Positions 32,356 through 44,060 of a stretch of 64,000 nt of DNA are shown piece after piece. The notes beneath the pieces were generated by a model, which saw only the letters and a program-made list of their open reading frames with translations, was not told the origin of the DNA and did not search any database. Numbering within the stretch: the stretch's first letter is position 1; the number at the start of each line of letters is the position of its first letter. This stretch comes from Ectobius pallidus (taxonomy: Eukaryota > Arthropoda > Insecta > Blattodea > Ectobiidae). The stretch covers positions 155,138,422 to 155,202,421 of the forward strand of contig CAXKWD010000002.1 of assembly GCA_964059195.1 (NCBI GenBank), written 5' to 3'. The position numbers were made by a program, and so were the translations under genes.

Positions 32356-33542
32356 ATGGTTATTTGGGAAAGAGGTTCCACGATATCTGCTATTTGTGAT
32401 GGGTATGTCAATTTTGTGAACAGTCACTATCGTGGAAGGAGTATCACTGTAGTGTTTGATGGGTACACAAGCTCATCCTCAAGTACAAAGGTCGCTGAGC
32501 AGCAAAGGCGATACCGTCTCAGCAAGTCAGCCGACATACACTTCAATCAGGAGACAGTCATAACTGTGAAGCAGGAAGACTTCCTGTCAAATGCTCACAA
32601 CAAAAGTCGGCTGATTAAGATGCTGGAGCTCACACTACAGGCACATGGAGACAGAACCCTTCAAGCATAGGATGATGCGGATGTCCTCATTGTAGATACG
32701 GCTGTGGAGTTGTCACGTACCACCGCTGTAGCTGTTGTTGGTGAGGATGTCGACCTAATAGTCCTGTTGATGGCCAAAACACCTGGTGATCAGGACATAA
32801 TTTTCGTCAAGCCTGGACGTAGAAACATAAAAACTACACTGTTTTCTACCGAGGAGCTTCAGACCCAGGGGCTGCGAGACATACTATTTCTACATGCCTT
32901 CACTGGGTGCGATACCACCTCAGTAGCCTTCCGAAAGAGTAAGCTGGGATTTCTCAAACTGTATTTGAAGTCTCCAGACGTCCAGGAAGCAGCTGCAGTT
33001 TTCTCAGACCCTTCCTCAACAAAGGATGATATAGGGGAAGTTGGGAAAAAGTGTATTTTGAGGTGGTACGGGACCCACCTAAAGAGAAACCTCCCACCAA
33101 CTGAGGGGGCAGCGAAACAACATTATCTGAGGACGTATCAGCAAGTCCAGATGTGGTTGGGTCATGAGCTGCCTCCTCAGATGTACGGGTGGGAGTTAAC
33201 CATCAACAAATTTCTATCCCCGGTGCACCGGATGGAATATTAAAATCTATTTTTTGTCGGTGCACAAAGGATTGTGCCACCACTAAATGCGGATGCAGAA
33301 TGGCATCTCTCAAGTGTTCCCCTTGCCAAAACTGCCAGGGGAACTGTCCTAATGGGGGGCCCCTCTTGGACAATGAGGATGAAGAACTCGACATTGATCC
33401 TCTGCCAGTTATCCAAGAAGATGTATCTACGGGTGTATCTTTCTCTACGGATGAAGAAGAAACCGACGCAGAATCCACCCCAGAACCAAGTTCCCATGAC
33501 CAGCCAGGACCATCCCACTCCAAGAGAGCCAGGAATTTATAA
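32356..33542 (+). pseudogene. XPG/FEN-like nuclease with CXC-like cysteine tail, copy 1 (5'-truncated)
   Basis: Reads in one frame to 33243 apart from one TAG at 32668, then shifts frame near 33220 and continues to 33542. Seen: ITVVFDGY, then DADVLIVDTA, GEDVDLIVLL and FTGCDTTS. The acidic residues and spacing parallel the EA/ExD, EDxD and G(S/C)D clusters of XPG/FEN nucleases. LPPTEGAAKQHYLRTYQQV follows, and a tail with CRCTKDC, then KCGCRMASLKCSPC and C-x2-C-x3-C groups resembling Tesmin/TSO1 CXC repeats. The end is acidic. I know this as a protein family scattered in arthropod repeats; some Academ transposons carry an XPG nuclease. Enzymatic role inferred; this copy is broken. Confidence 0.75.
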
Positions 33543-33959
33543 TAATTACTGTACTATAAGGTGTAAATATATTATTAAATTAAACCTAACACGGTCTCAA
33601 AGAAACATTTACGAGTTAATGTGTTAATAAAAAAGTTATGTACAAATTGTTATTGACTCTGAAATCACTCTACCCCAATGCCTTTGCGGAGCGAATGTAC
33701 AGTTAATGTATATTATGTTAACTGTATATTATATATTATATACATTGAAAACAAGTATTATTGCCTATGAAGGGGGTTATTATGGCTCAAAAATAACAAT
33801 AAATAACGATAAGTTGTCAATTTTGAGTACTATCAGAGATTTCAATCATATATATATATATATAGTAATTATATTTATGTAGGGGTAGGAGATGGAACTC
33901 TCAAAATGGTTCCATTAGATTTGGGGTGTGGATAATAGTACTAAACTACAACAAACAAT
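33543..33959. other. Region downstream of nuclease copy 1
   Basis: AT-rich, with ATATTATATATTATATAC-like runs near 33720-33745 and a (TA)n at 33850-33863. No gene. Confidence 0.5.
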
Positions 33960-34658
33960 ATTAATTTTGAAAATATAGTGTAAATACTTATACGACACAT
34001 ATAATTTCTTTATGTGCCACATATATAGTTATACTATTGATACATATAAATATTTACATATAACTATATATAATACGTGTATATTGGATTTTATATAGAG
34101 TTTGAGCAGTGGAATAACGGAAAATACACAAGTTAAGGATTTTCTACAAAATCCCGGAATGTATACATAAAGTTAAAATTGCTTTAAGGTTTGAACGGTT
34201 GAAGATAAAGCGCAAAGTATCATATATTCTTGAAGGTCATTTAATTCTCTACAACTTTCTTCCTTATTACTTTTTTGTACGACAAAGGGCCGAAGAGTTA
34301 GCTAATGACATATGGCGAAAAACGCGAGGCAATTTTTTTCTTTTCAAAATTAGCTAAATTTGAGCGCTGATATCTCGGAAAGTAGGAGAGATAGCGAAAA
34401 ATTAATAGAATCAATCTTGTGGAACATTTTGCCAGCTTTAATTTTGTATAGAGTAATATTATCGCTAGCACCCATAGTTTCCGAGGTATAAGCGAAAAAC
34501 TGAAAAAAGGGATCTTCTGAGGGCCCCCCTGTCCCCCGCTCACCTCCTAGGAGTGACGACTTTCAGTATGTTTACCTCCTAACTAGTCCAAACAAAGTCC
34601 CAAAGTAAAAAATTGTGTTCCTTCCATTTCCCTCTACAACTTTTCATTGACTGGACTA
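33960..34658 (-). repeat. U-family copy U5 (inverted, right arm)
   Basis: Reverse complement of U3: ends CTGGACTA at 34651-34658, the mirror of TAGTCCAG at 31114. It shares about 500 bp with U3 and lacks the mariner insert, giving the empty site for that insertion. With U3/U4 it brackets the nuclease copy 1. Confidence 0.78.
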
Positions 34659-34727
34659 GTGGTGGAAGATATGGAAGCCGAAAAGCTGGCATTAAATCCT
34701 CATCCATTTTTGGAACCTCTCATGGTA

Positions 34728-35499
34728 CAGTCGGCCAAATAAAAAACGTCGGGCGGTATTTGATTAAGTATCACGAACGAGCATATGCGCATGTACAGGA
34801 AGACTTAAGGTTAGGTTCACACACGCCTCATGTCTATCCATGTATTTTCTTGATTATTTAGTCAGTTTTGTTCCAAAACAAACATGTATAGAAGGCTGTG
34901 GCTATATGCCTCAAATCCGCCATATTCTTGGTTGCAAATTTTTATAATATTAATAATCAATAGATTCGCGAGGAATATGTTTATTCAAGGAGCATTTTTT
35001 AAAGATTTTATTTTATAATACCGGTACTTCTAGTGCAAAGTCAATTACTTACGCTCAACTTCTGCAACCAATCTAGCATCGAAATACGCGGCCTTCCGCA
35101 GATCCACGCTTCATATGAAAACTTCCGGTCGCATTATAGTGACGTTCCTACTTCTGAGCTGCTCTTTCATAAATATGGAACCTTCTCGCTGCTTCAGAGG
35201 CCGAAAAATGCAGGTCAATTACAGCCCTAACTACACTTTCTCTCACTTTAGCATTTGTATGTGGCGATGACATAAAGCAAAATGAATTATGACAATACAT
35301 TAAGTTGAATATCGTGTGTTGCGCTTTCCGCTTAGTTCATTTTTTCCCTCGTTGTTCATTTTTCCCTCCTGTCGCATGACCTCATATGTTCCGAGAATGG
35401 CCTGTATTTTATGTTTTTTATAGGAAACTTGTGAACTAATGAGTTAAAACTTCAATTTTAACTGCATACGAGTCCCGACGTTTTTTATTTGACCGACTG
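34728..35499. mobile_element. Tc1/mariner-type MITE, 772 bp
   Basis: 26-bp inverted ends beginning CAGTCGGYCAAATAAAA, inserted at TA (34726-34727 and 35500-35501). No transposase in the interior. Confidence 0.88.
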
Positions 35500-35639
35500 T
35501 ACATGCACCAACAGTATACCATCAGAAGAAGAAGAAGAAGATGAGTTTAAGATTGATGACATCCAAGCAAAAGAATCAATGTTGTATATGTGTATAAATA
35601 CCGAGTGTTCGTAGAAACTCTAACTTACCATAAGATGTA

Positions 35640-36150
35640 CTAAGGTTCCGATATTGGAGATTAAAAAATAGACAGCTATACATTTATTTAAAGTAATAGG
35701 TAGGCCTACCAGTCTTATAATTTCTAAATACATCTAACTCTTTACAATTTTTACAAATAATATTTTAAACGAAAAATATAACGGCTAATAGGTCTGGTTC
35801 ATATTTTTAAAAAGCGCACTCATACCATGTGATTTTTATAAGCTTTATAACAATAACAATAATGAGTTTTATGTATAAAGTTTACCTTCAGTACGAATAT
35901 CATTCTAAGAACTAGTTTTCAGTACGAATATTATTCTAAGAACTAGTTTTCTGGGCGCCATGGTAATTTAATTATCATCTGCTCTCTTTTTTGTTAAAAT
36001 GTAATATATAGGTTATGAAAAAAGAATTTCCAGAACTATGTCATACTTCATATCCTTCTATTTCCTGAACTATTAATCCTATAGAAATATCATTAAGATA
36101 AATTTCATAGCAAATTTTATGTATTTTAATTTTTTGCATAAATTGTTCAA
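35640..36150 (-). repeat. Inverted partner of 30600-31060
   Basis: Reverse complement of the left-arm sequence next to U2. Diverged but clearly collinear; the inner border is the Tc1-type MITE and trailing sequence. Confidence 0.65.
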
Positions 36151-36295
36151 TAATTATTTTCACCAATGTATTACATCGATAGCATCATAATTTGTTAAAG
36201 CCCAGTATTATGTAGTTCCCAAAGCCCTATGTGAACACTGTAAACAATACACTGTTGTCATGTGAAGTTAATTGCATTTCATTTTTCAGTATAAT

Positions 36296-37821
36296 CACAG
36301 TATAAGCATTGATACAGTAAAGAAACTGTGTGTTAAAAGTCCTATGACAACATGCTAACTGGACGACACTAGCGCTCCATGCGGAGAGTAACTAAAACTA
36401 CATTTTCATCATATCAAACTACTTGGGAAAATACATAAACACATCACAAAATATGTTATGTTAAGAGATAAAAATACACAATATTTTTATTTAATGCAAA
36501 TCTGAATTTTAAATTTAAGAAATAATAAAACAGATGTAATATTCTAGTTAAGAACAGGTAAACAATACCTAAATGAGCTGCTGTTAAGGACTGTATCTAG
36601 GCCTAGTACTTTTCCTGTAAAATCATTGCCCTGTAATATAATTTATAATTAAAACTATGATATTAAATACGTATTAATTACGTAAATTATGATATTATAG
36701 GTCTGTCACGTTGTTCATTCTGCACTTCATTGTTGAGTGTATTTTGATTCTTTGCCTAAAATGGCAACATACGACTTCAATTGTAGGTCTATGTAGCCTC
36801 AATTACTGCAGGATGAACTCCATTAAACAAAACAAAAAATTCTGGAGCCTTTGGGGGAAAAAATAATATTAAGTCGCACCTTGGATGAATGTTCCCGCCC
36901 ACCGCTCCCTCGCGATGCACTTTCTTTTATACCACTTCTTCTGTCCTCATATTACATAGAAACTCGTGATTGGACGTTGGTAGTGTGACGTCATACCGGT
37001 AAACAAAAGATGAACAAAAGTTGACAGGCTTACTAACGTGTGGAAGATATAATATGCCACATTTTCGAAACCGACAAACAGTGTATCGTACATTATTCGA
37101 AAATGCAAGGGCGCTTCGCTTCGGCTGCCGCCTCCGCTCGCGCACTTAACTAAGTGGATAGTGTTATGCATTATTTAGATTATGTGAAGAGGTGATTGTG
37201 GTCTGGTCGGGATTGCCGAGTAAGCTAGAGGGTTGTCATTTTGGTGTATGGGTTGGTAGCTTGTATTTGGTACGATCGGGAGTTTGGAGAGAAGGGACGA
37301 TCGGGTGTTCCGAGATAACAAGCGAACAGCAACGCATTGTTTGGAGCGTAAGGGGGCGACTTAATCTTCTCTTATGCCGCCTTTGGAATTGAGGACACCG
37401 TCGGTACAGCAGTTTTAATTAACGAGTTTTTATAGGAATTTATAAACTGTTTGCTTTCGGCGTGTTCCTAGCATAGACCGTAATTTTCACTCAAATATTT
37501 TACATCTTTTGTTAGTAGGTTTTCTTGTCGACCATTAATGACCCATTTTATACACCAGAAATCATTACAACAGAATGAAATATAAAAATATTACATTAAA
37601 GTAACTTGAAACATAACCACACCAGAATCACCTACAATAAATATTACGTATTTTCGTTCTTACTTTCTAATAAATAAATCACTCCTATTTATTTACATAT
37701 TTCCCGGAGTAGTTCCTGTAGTGTTAGTTTATGCCGCTACGATCGCTAGTATATGCGCGCACATGTTCGTCTGGCAGAAAAACGGACTGAGTGTCTTTAC
37801 TGTATTAGTACGTATACTGTG
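36296..37821. mobile_element. TIR DNA element, 1.5 kb, non-autonomous
   Basis: About 29-bp inverted ends: CACAGTATAAGCATTGATAC at 36296 and CACAGTATACGTACTAATAC on the reverse strand from 37821. Flanked by GTATAAT at 36289-36295 and 37822-37828; an 8-bp duplication with one mismatch is equally possible (hAT-like). It splits the reverse Helitron. No transposase ORF. Confidence 0.8.
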
Positions 37822-37991
37822 GTATAATATTCTCAGAAATTAAATAAATTTTCAAGAGAAGGAGTGGTTTGATTGAATTTTAATGTTGACCGCTTCACTT
37901 TCCGAGCTGAACAGGGTATATGTGCAAAATTTCGTGCAAATTGGTCAAGAAATGTAGATTAGTATAGGGAACATACATACCCACATACATA

Positions 37992-39207
37992 CAGAGTATC
38001 CCAATAAAATGTATACACTCTTTAAATGACTACAATACTAACAATTATTATAATACAGAAAATTTTCAAAAATCAAAATAATGTGAACAAATGTAGAAAC
38101 CAGCCAATTATCGAAAGTGTTCAAATTGTTGGCCATTGTGGTCCATGCACAGCTGATAACGCTGATGATTGAATCGAAAACGTTCCTAATCATTTCAATT
38201 GGTATTTTGGCACATTCTCTTTCAATGGCTGCTCTCAGCTCATTGACTGTAGCTGGTTTTGTGGAGAAAACATTGTGTTTAACATGCCCCCACAGAAAAA
38301 AATCCATGGGGGTCAAATCCGGGAGCGTGGAGGGTAATCGATACTTCCTCTTCATCCTACCCATCTGTTTGGCAGTGGCCGTCAATATAGGCCCTTAAGT
38401 CGCGATGGTAGTGGGAGGTGCTCCATCCTGCTGGAAGTACCATTCTTCATTCCTAAACATCTTTTGGATGCGTGACATAGCGGATTCTTATAGTAAGTTG
38501 AGGTAATTTGCACCATTCACGGTATCATCAAAAAAGAAAGTCACAATTAAACCAAATGCTGCAAACCACACCACACTGTTACCCCTGGTAAGTTCACATG
38601 GTGTTCCACTGTCCCATGAGGATTGTTAACTGCCCAGTAGGCGCAATTGTGACGATTAATTGAACCATTTAACTTGAACGTAGCCTCATCACTCCAAACA
38701 ATGTTGTATGGGAATTGATCGTCCTCTGCACATTTTGCTTTGTACCACTCATAAAATTCAATTCTCCGGTCTTAATTATCTTTATTGAGAGCGTGGGCTA
38801 ATCTAGGAATAAAACTTATCCATTGGGGACGCTTCAAAATGCGATGGACACTCGATTTTGGAACTCCTGTCTCACTAGCCGCTTGCTGAACAGATTTTCT
38901 AGGCGATTTCTGAAATCTCTCAATGACTTCTCTTTCTCTTGTGGGGCTGATGGATGATCATGGTCTTCCGGAATGGACATCCTTAACAATTTATTCTTCC
39001 TCAAAATTATCTCGCAAACGAGTAACTGTGAGTCTCGTTGGTGCATCTCGAAACTTCATTCTAAACCGTCTTCCAGTAGCGGTTTAGAATGAATTTTCTT
39101 TCATCGAAGTTTAGTCTGACTCCCGCCATTATTTTTAGCAGTCACAACTGAAAAAAGAACAAAAAATGTGGTTGTTATGAACTGTCAAAATGTGTATACA
39201 TTTTATT
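37992..39207 (-). mobile_element. Mariner-like transposon, degenerate
   Basis: Inserted in the reverse Helitron. The left end begins CAGAGTATCCCAATAAAATG after a TA. The matching right end is shortened, losing about the last 11 bases after TGTATACATTTTATT at about 39193-39207. It carries a broken reverse-strand transposase. Confidence 0.82.
38038..39127 (-). pseudogene. Mariner transposase, multiply broken
   Basis: Reverse strand, N- to C-terminus: an HTH region (38834-39120: [19 protein letters not shown] in a broken frame); then [15 protein letters not shown] with the first catalytic Asp (about 38695-38720) and VTVWCG; then the C-terminal part 38038-38385 with LPDLTPMDFFLWGHVKHNVF carrying the last catalytic Asp region. 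Several frameshifts and stops separate the parts. In active relatives it cuts and pastes at TA. Confidence 0.85.
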
Positions 39208-39253
39208 ACATACCCACATACTTTCAATTTTATATATTAAATAAGTGACTGTG

Positions 39254-39655
39254 TAGTCCAGTATATAGATACATTCCACCTTATATTAATTAGAGTAAAT
39301 GATTTTTCTTTTTTATATTGTTTGGTATAGTAAGAGTAGGTAAAACCAAATTTGAGACTTCGAAAGCCCTAGGGATAACTTTCTGTGAGAAGAAAACCAC
39401 GAAATTTTCGAACTTTTTAATTTTGTTGGAAAAATCTCCTACATAGAAACTCCTACACAAACTTTTCTACAAAATGCACTTGCCAGACTTTAATTTACAT
39501 GTAGTATTACAGTTACTATAGTACTTGGAAGTTTAAAAAAATATTAAAACCATTTGAACGTTTAAAACGTTTTGAACCATTTTATCCCTATTTATGGCGG
39601 TTTATGTAGTCCATTATGTGTTTTAACGTTGAATGACCATTCATTATGTATATGG
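39254..39655 (+). repeat. V-family long TIR, left arm (V1)
   Basis: Begins TAGTCCAGTATATAG. About 400 bp match the reverse complement of 42856-42420. Shared words include AAAGCCCTAGGGATAACTTT and TTTATGGCGGTTTATGTAGT. Together with V2 it brackets nuclease copy 2. Confidence 0.82.
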
Positions 39656-39753
39656 CCCTGTATACAGACGGATGAGTTTGGAAATTAAGTAATAGAAGGT
39701 TCAGATAATCAGAATGCTTATATCACAGAAACAATTGATTTTATTATGGTTTA

Positions 39754-41593
39754 TTACAGAAACATTGATTTTGTTACAGGAGCAATATTGGTTATGAGGC
39801 AAACATTATTATGATGGAAATATATTGTGAGATCGGTATGAAATATGTGCGCCTTAGACGTTTGAAAGTCCAGGTTGTACATCTGCTTTCGGTGCATCAT
39901 CAAGTCATACTCTTCTTGTTTAGAATCATCGTGTCCTTCAAGAGCTTCAATGCCAACTTCATCGCTTTCTTCCTCAAATTTGCTGGTACATGAAATCCCT
40001 GAACATTTCTTGCAAATTGTATTGCATTTCAACTTTTATTTTCTGTAGGTACATGCATTATTGGAACCTTTTCTGCAGCCGCAGTGTATCAGTTGCAGCA
40101 AGGACTGCGGTGCTGGGACTTGTGTCTTTTTAATTGGAATGAGACCTTAGCTGTCGCGTTTCCATCTTCATTCTATGCATCCAGGATGTTACCCACCCAC
40201 TTGGCGGAATGTGCGAATGCATATTGTTCGGCTACGTCGTGCGTTGGTGGAAGTCTGGGTAAGCTGATCTTTGTTTTGGCTGCCATCTTAACAAACAAAT
40301 GATGTCTAAGATCATTGATCCCCTGACGGGTGTTCGTTCCAGTGCTGTCCAGAGCCATGACAATTTTTCTCCTACTTGGCTGATTTCTTCCTTGGTTGCA
40401 TGTAAAAAAAAAAAAACTTAAGTGTATCTATTCAAGCTGGGTTCTTCGCAATGGAGGTACAAAGTTTTGTTTCTCCATGGCCAAATGGAGCTGAGGTGGT
40501 ATCACAACCACTAAAAACATGAATAAACAGGAGGTACTCTGGATCATATTGATGTGATGAGGTTGAGAAGTCTCATGTTTGCCACTCCTTCCTGATTTGA
40601 GAAGGTGTATGTTTGGGCATGAATTGGGTAGCCCGAGCTGGAGCACAAGTACGTCTATATCCTCACTTACAGCAACGACACTATTAAAAATGGCTACTTT
40701 TGATATACTTGTACTAACTGTAATCACATCTGCGTCTTCTACTGCCTGTAATATTTGAAAATATTTTCGAACTTTTTTTTCACTATTTGTATGAGACCAC
40801 TCTTATTACTGTCATTCCCCATGGGAAACAGCAGGGAATTTTTTTCATCAAATATTGTATCAGCTGGACTCCTTATCTTGGAATGACAAATTTTTCTGAA
40901 CTTTTAGTACCCTGTTGATTCACCTCGTTTTGGTATCCATCAAACAAGATAATTCCCTCCGACCCATATTGCTTCTTGACAAAGCTGACGTACCTCATGT
41001 AGATAGAGCCAAATGATTCATTGCCTTATGAAGGACAACTACCATCTTACGTTTCAGAAACGATGTCTGGATATCTTCAGGCTTGAAAGCTTTGTAGAGC
41101 AATGATTTGGTACCCTTTCGTAATCCTTCTTCGCTGAAGGAACAAGTTCGTAGGTGAAGTACTGTTTCAAGTCTTCATCTAACTGTTTCGTTATGCAGAA
41201 TTATGAAGCAATGTCATTGGATCAACAGCGGTCACCTGTTTTTTGAATCAATCTTCATGGTGTTCATGACATCAGCAAGTGTAATTATTTTATCATTTCG
41301 TTTCAAATGTAGCCTAACTAAGTTTTACCAATCATTTTTGCCTTGCAGGTCTTGCCTACTTCTTGGGATAATTGATAATTCACCTGCTCTCCACCTACTA
41401 CTCCACTGCTTATTAACATTATAGAGTCAGTTATGGGAAACGGATTGTGCTGAACAAACCATAGCTTCAGTTTCAGTGTCTCGTCCTTGTCTCGATCCAC
41501 TCGAGAGAACCTTGCTTCTACATGCTGCTCAGATGGCACTACAGTTACTTGGCAGTAAGTTTCCATGGCATCACAAACTTGTAATGTGTCCAC
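39754..41593 (-). pseudogene. XPG/FEN-like nuclease with CXC-like tail, copy 2 (degenerate)
   Basis: Same family as 32356-33542, reverse strand, spread over several frames. From 41593: a start MDTLQVCDAM and an N-terminal part (NPFPITDSIMLISSGVVGGE) missing in copy 1; then ILFDGYQNEVN (about 40930), DADVITV and SEDIDVLVLQLG (near 40640), LPPTHDVAEQYAF (near 40230) and a cysteine tail with HCGCRKG and CNTICKKCSGISC before an acidic end (about 40090-39900). Many frameshifts and stops. The shared order of motifs, with a matching flanking TIR terminus, links the two copies. Confidence 0.75.
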
Positions 41594-41693
41594 TGTCCGC
41601 TAGCCTACTCAAGACCAACAGACCGACAGCACCCCTCCTCACATCACAACGTTTGCTGACTCATTTCTCCCACCTTTCCACCTAAATACGAAG

Positions 41694-42856
41694 AAAAAAA
41701 AAAATTGGCCTTATATTAGAGCAATTCTGTGATATATTTACTACTTAACTACTTAAAATTAGTTTATTAAGTTTACTTATTGGAACACAAATCGGATTAT
41801 TAATACTGGAATCAGCAGTTGCCGTAATTCAATCTTACGTATTTGCAGTATTAAGAACTTTACATTACACTAGAAGTACTGTGAACAGTAGACCTCGCAT
41901 AAAAAAGGAATTAAAATATAAAAATCTTTACATGTATGTAATTTTAAACGGATTTTAAACTTTCTATATTATCTGGTTGTAGATATATATTAATGAAATT
42001 TGACCCACCTCAGGCTGTGTTTTCTTGTAATACATGTAGTAGTAGTAGTAGGGGATTTTCCAGCTATTGCCGCCTTCCCATTCCTAATAGCCATATATCT
42101 CGATCCAAGGCGTCCTCTTCGTGGAGTCCTCTCCTATCAATGCTCTCTTTAATGCTCTGGTACCAGGATCTTCTCGGTCTGCCCTGTCTTCCTCTTCCAG
42201 GTGGTTTCCTCTTAAGCATCTTATTCGGCCATGTGTCCGAACCATCTTAAACCTCTTATTTCAATCCTATCTAGGACTGTCTCCTCCACTTCCATCCTTC
42301 TCCTTATCTCTTCATTCCTAATCTTTTGGATTCTTGAAACTCCTGTACTTCTTCTTAAGTAATCCATTTCTACTGCTGATATCTTCCTTTTGTATTCAGC
42401 ATTCGGTATCCAGGCTGTAATACATGTACATATACATATTTGATGGCAATGTATCTTTAAAACACATAATGGACCACATAAACCGCTATAAATAGGGATA
42501 AATTGGGTCAATACACGCGTTTTACATTAAAAAATCCAAGTACTATAGTACGGTACCTGTAATACTATATGTAAATTAAAGTTTGACCAGTACATTCTGC
42601 AGGAAATTTTATGCTCTTTCGAATGGCGATAGAAAATATTTGCTAGGAGTTTTTATCTAGGAGATTTTTCCGACAAGCTAAAAAAAGTGTGAAAATTTCG
42701 TGATCTTTTGCTCATAAAAATTTATTCGTAGGGCTTTCGAGGTCGCAGACTTAGTTTGACACTACTCTTACCTTACCAAACAATATAAGAAAGAAAAATC
42801 TTTTACCATGATTAATGCAAGGTGGGTTCTTTTTTCGCTACCTATATACTGGACTA
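41694..42856 (-). repeat. V-family long TIR, right arm (V2), split by LINE
   Basis: From CTGGACTA at 42849-42856 inward it mirrors V1 to 42429. It then continues, after the LINE insert 42039-42415, to about 41694, paralleling V3 (46767-47390). So it includes the element's gene-proximal region as well as the TIR. Confidence 0.8.
42039..42415 (-). mobile_element. LINE 3' fragment (RTE-like C-terminus)
   Basis: Flanked by the 13-bp duplication TGTAATACATGTA at 42026-42038 and 42416-42428. The reverse strand encodes the end of a LINE protein (KISAVEMDYLRRS, then IEIRGLRWFGHM) and closes with a CTA-type microsatellite tail at 42039-42050. 5'-truncated. Confidence 0.88.
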
Positions 42857-43419
42857 ATGTGTGGAATAGTCATTCTAAATCCATGGGTTGGGTATTTAAA
42901 TCAATCAATTAATATTTTAAATGAAATAAAATGTTCCATGTTCATTGATTTTTCATACTCTTTACAGTATTTACAACCCTTTTATTGATATCTGATGCAC
43001 CTGTTCTCCGAACACTATGAAAGAGTATTTGTTGGTATGCGACACAGAAATCTCCCTCGATGATATGTTATGTAGCACGGTGACCCTCTAAAGAACTTTA
43101 GTACCCACCCAAATCTTTGAAGAACCGCACTGCGTGTATGTCCAATGCGCGACAGTCTCGTTTGAGACGGAGATTTCAGTTGCCTACCACACTTATTCTT
43201 GCCTCGGCTGAAATGAGCTCTTAATTTCAGGGAACAGCTTTACGGGAATTAATCCGATCAAATCACAGACTTACAAATACTGGTAGGATCATTATTCATA
43301 CAGTGCGTCTTTCGAGCGGCCGGACCGTCGCGCGGCGGCACCGGACTGGGTGAGGCTTGGCACATCTTCCGCCAATGTTACACGTAAACGACCGGCAAGT
43401 CATGGGTACGGAACACTAA
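42857..43419. other. Intergenic, nothing recognised
   Basis: No ORF or repeat partner recognised. A GC-rich patch at 43310-43375 (CGGCCGGACCGTCGCGCGGCGG) is unlike its surroundings. Confidence 0.4.
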
Positions 43420-44060
43420 CTACTGTACTAACTTACATTAGGCTTTCCTGCATCACAACAGATGTTGAAATTGATGACCTTGAACGCGAACACATTCTCT
43501 ATATATCCGAAAACAATTCTGGTTTACTCGAAAAAGTTCATGTTGACTGATTGCCTGTATTTCTCTCGTGATGCTGTCCTTCAATTCTTGTAACGTGTGC
43601 GGATTTTATGCATACACTTTATTCTTTAACGTTCCCCATAAATAAAAATCGCATGGCGACAGGTCAGGGGAACGAGGTGGCCACAATCCTCGACTAATTA
43701 TTCTGTCACCATACACACTTCGCAATTCATGCATAGAATTTTCAGCAGTGTGCGCTGTAGCTAAATCCTGCTGAAACCAGCCACACAATCTTTCATTTCT
43801 TGTTAGTAGCGGAAAAAAATTATTTAAAATAGAATTTACATCTCCCTCATTCCACTGTCCAATTTCAACCTTTCAAAAAGCACAACGAACAATATCATCG
43901 TGTCCCATGTAATAAAAACCCTCGGAGGCCAAAAGCCTAGGATTCATGAAAGGTGCGGTACATCTTCCATATGATATTAGACAATCACTTTCCTAATTCA
44001 TATTGAGAGCACGCCAGGTCATACGAGCACGAGGACAAGCGTTCGTTGACATGGCGACGT
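43420..44060 (-). pseudogene. Mariner/Tc1-like transposase, C-terminal half
   Basis: The reverse strand carries GWFQQDLATAHTA (second catalytic Asp) and WPPRSPDLSPCDFYLWG (third catalytic position region) in the open stretch 43788-43606. Recognisable flanking parts extend to about 44050 upstream and, in another frame, downstream to about 43440. Frameshifts near 43610 and 43870. No terminal repeats located. Confidence 0.8.

Larger units (their letters stand above)
36155..39241 (-). mobile_element. Reverse Helitron fragment, interrupted twice
   Basis: Three pieces align in order with the first 360 bases of the Helitron 21014-22001, on the reverse strand: 39241-39208 (5' terminus, ending TTAATATATAAA-like), 37991-37822, and 36295-36155. 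The gaps are two later insertions at 37992-39207 and 36296-37821. No CTAG 3' end was found, so the Helitron is truncated or its 3' part has diverged. Confidence 0.75.

Noticed and set aside
33203..33523. Two reverse-strand ORFs of 92-106 codons
   Set aside because: Shadows of the nuclease-family reading on the forward strand; composition follows the codon-complement of its acidic tail.
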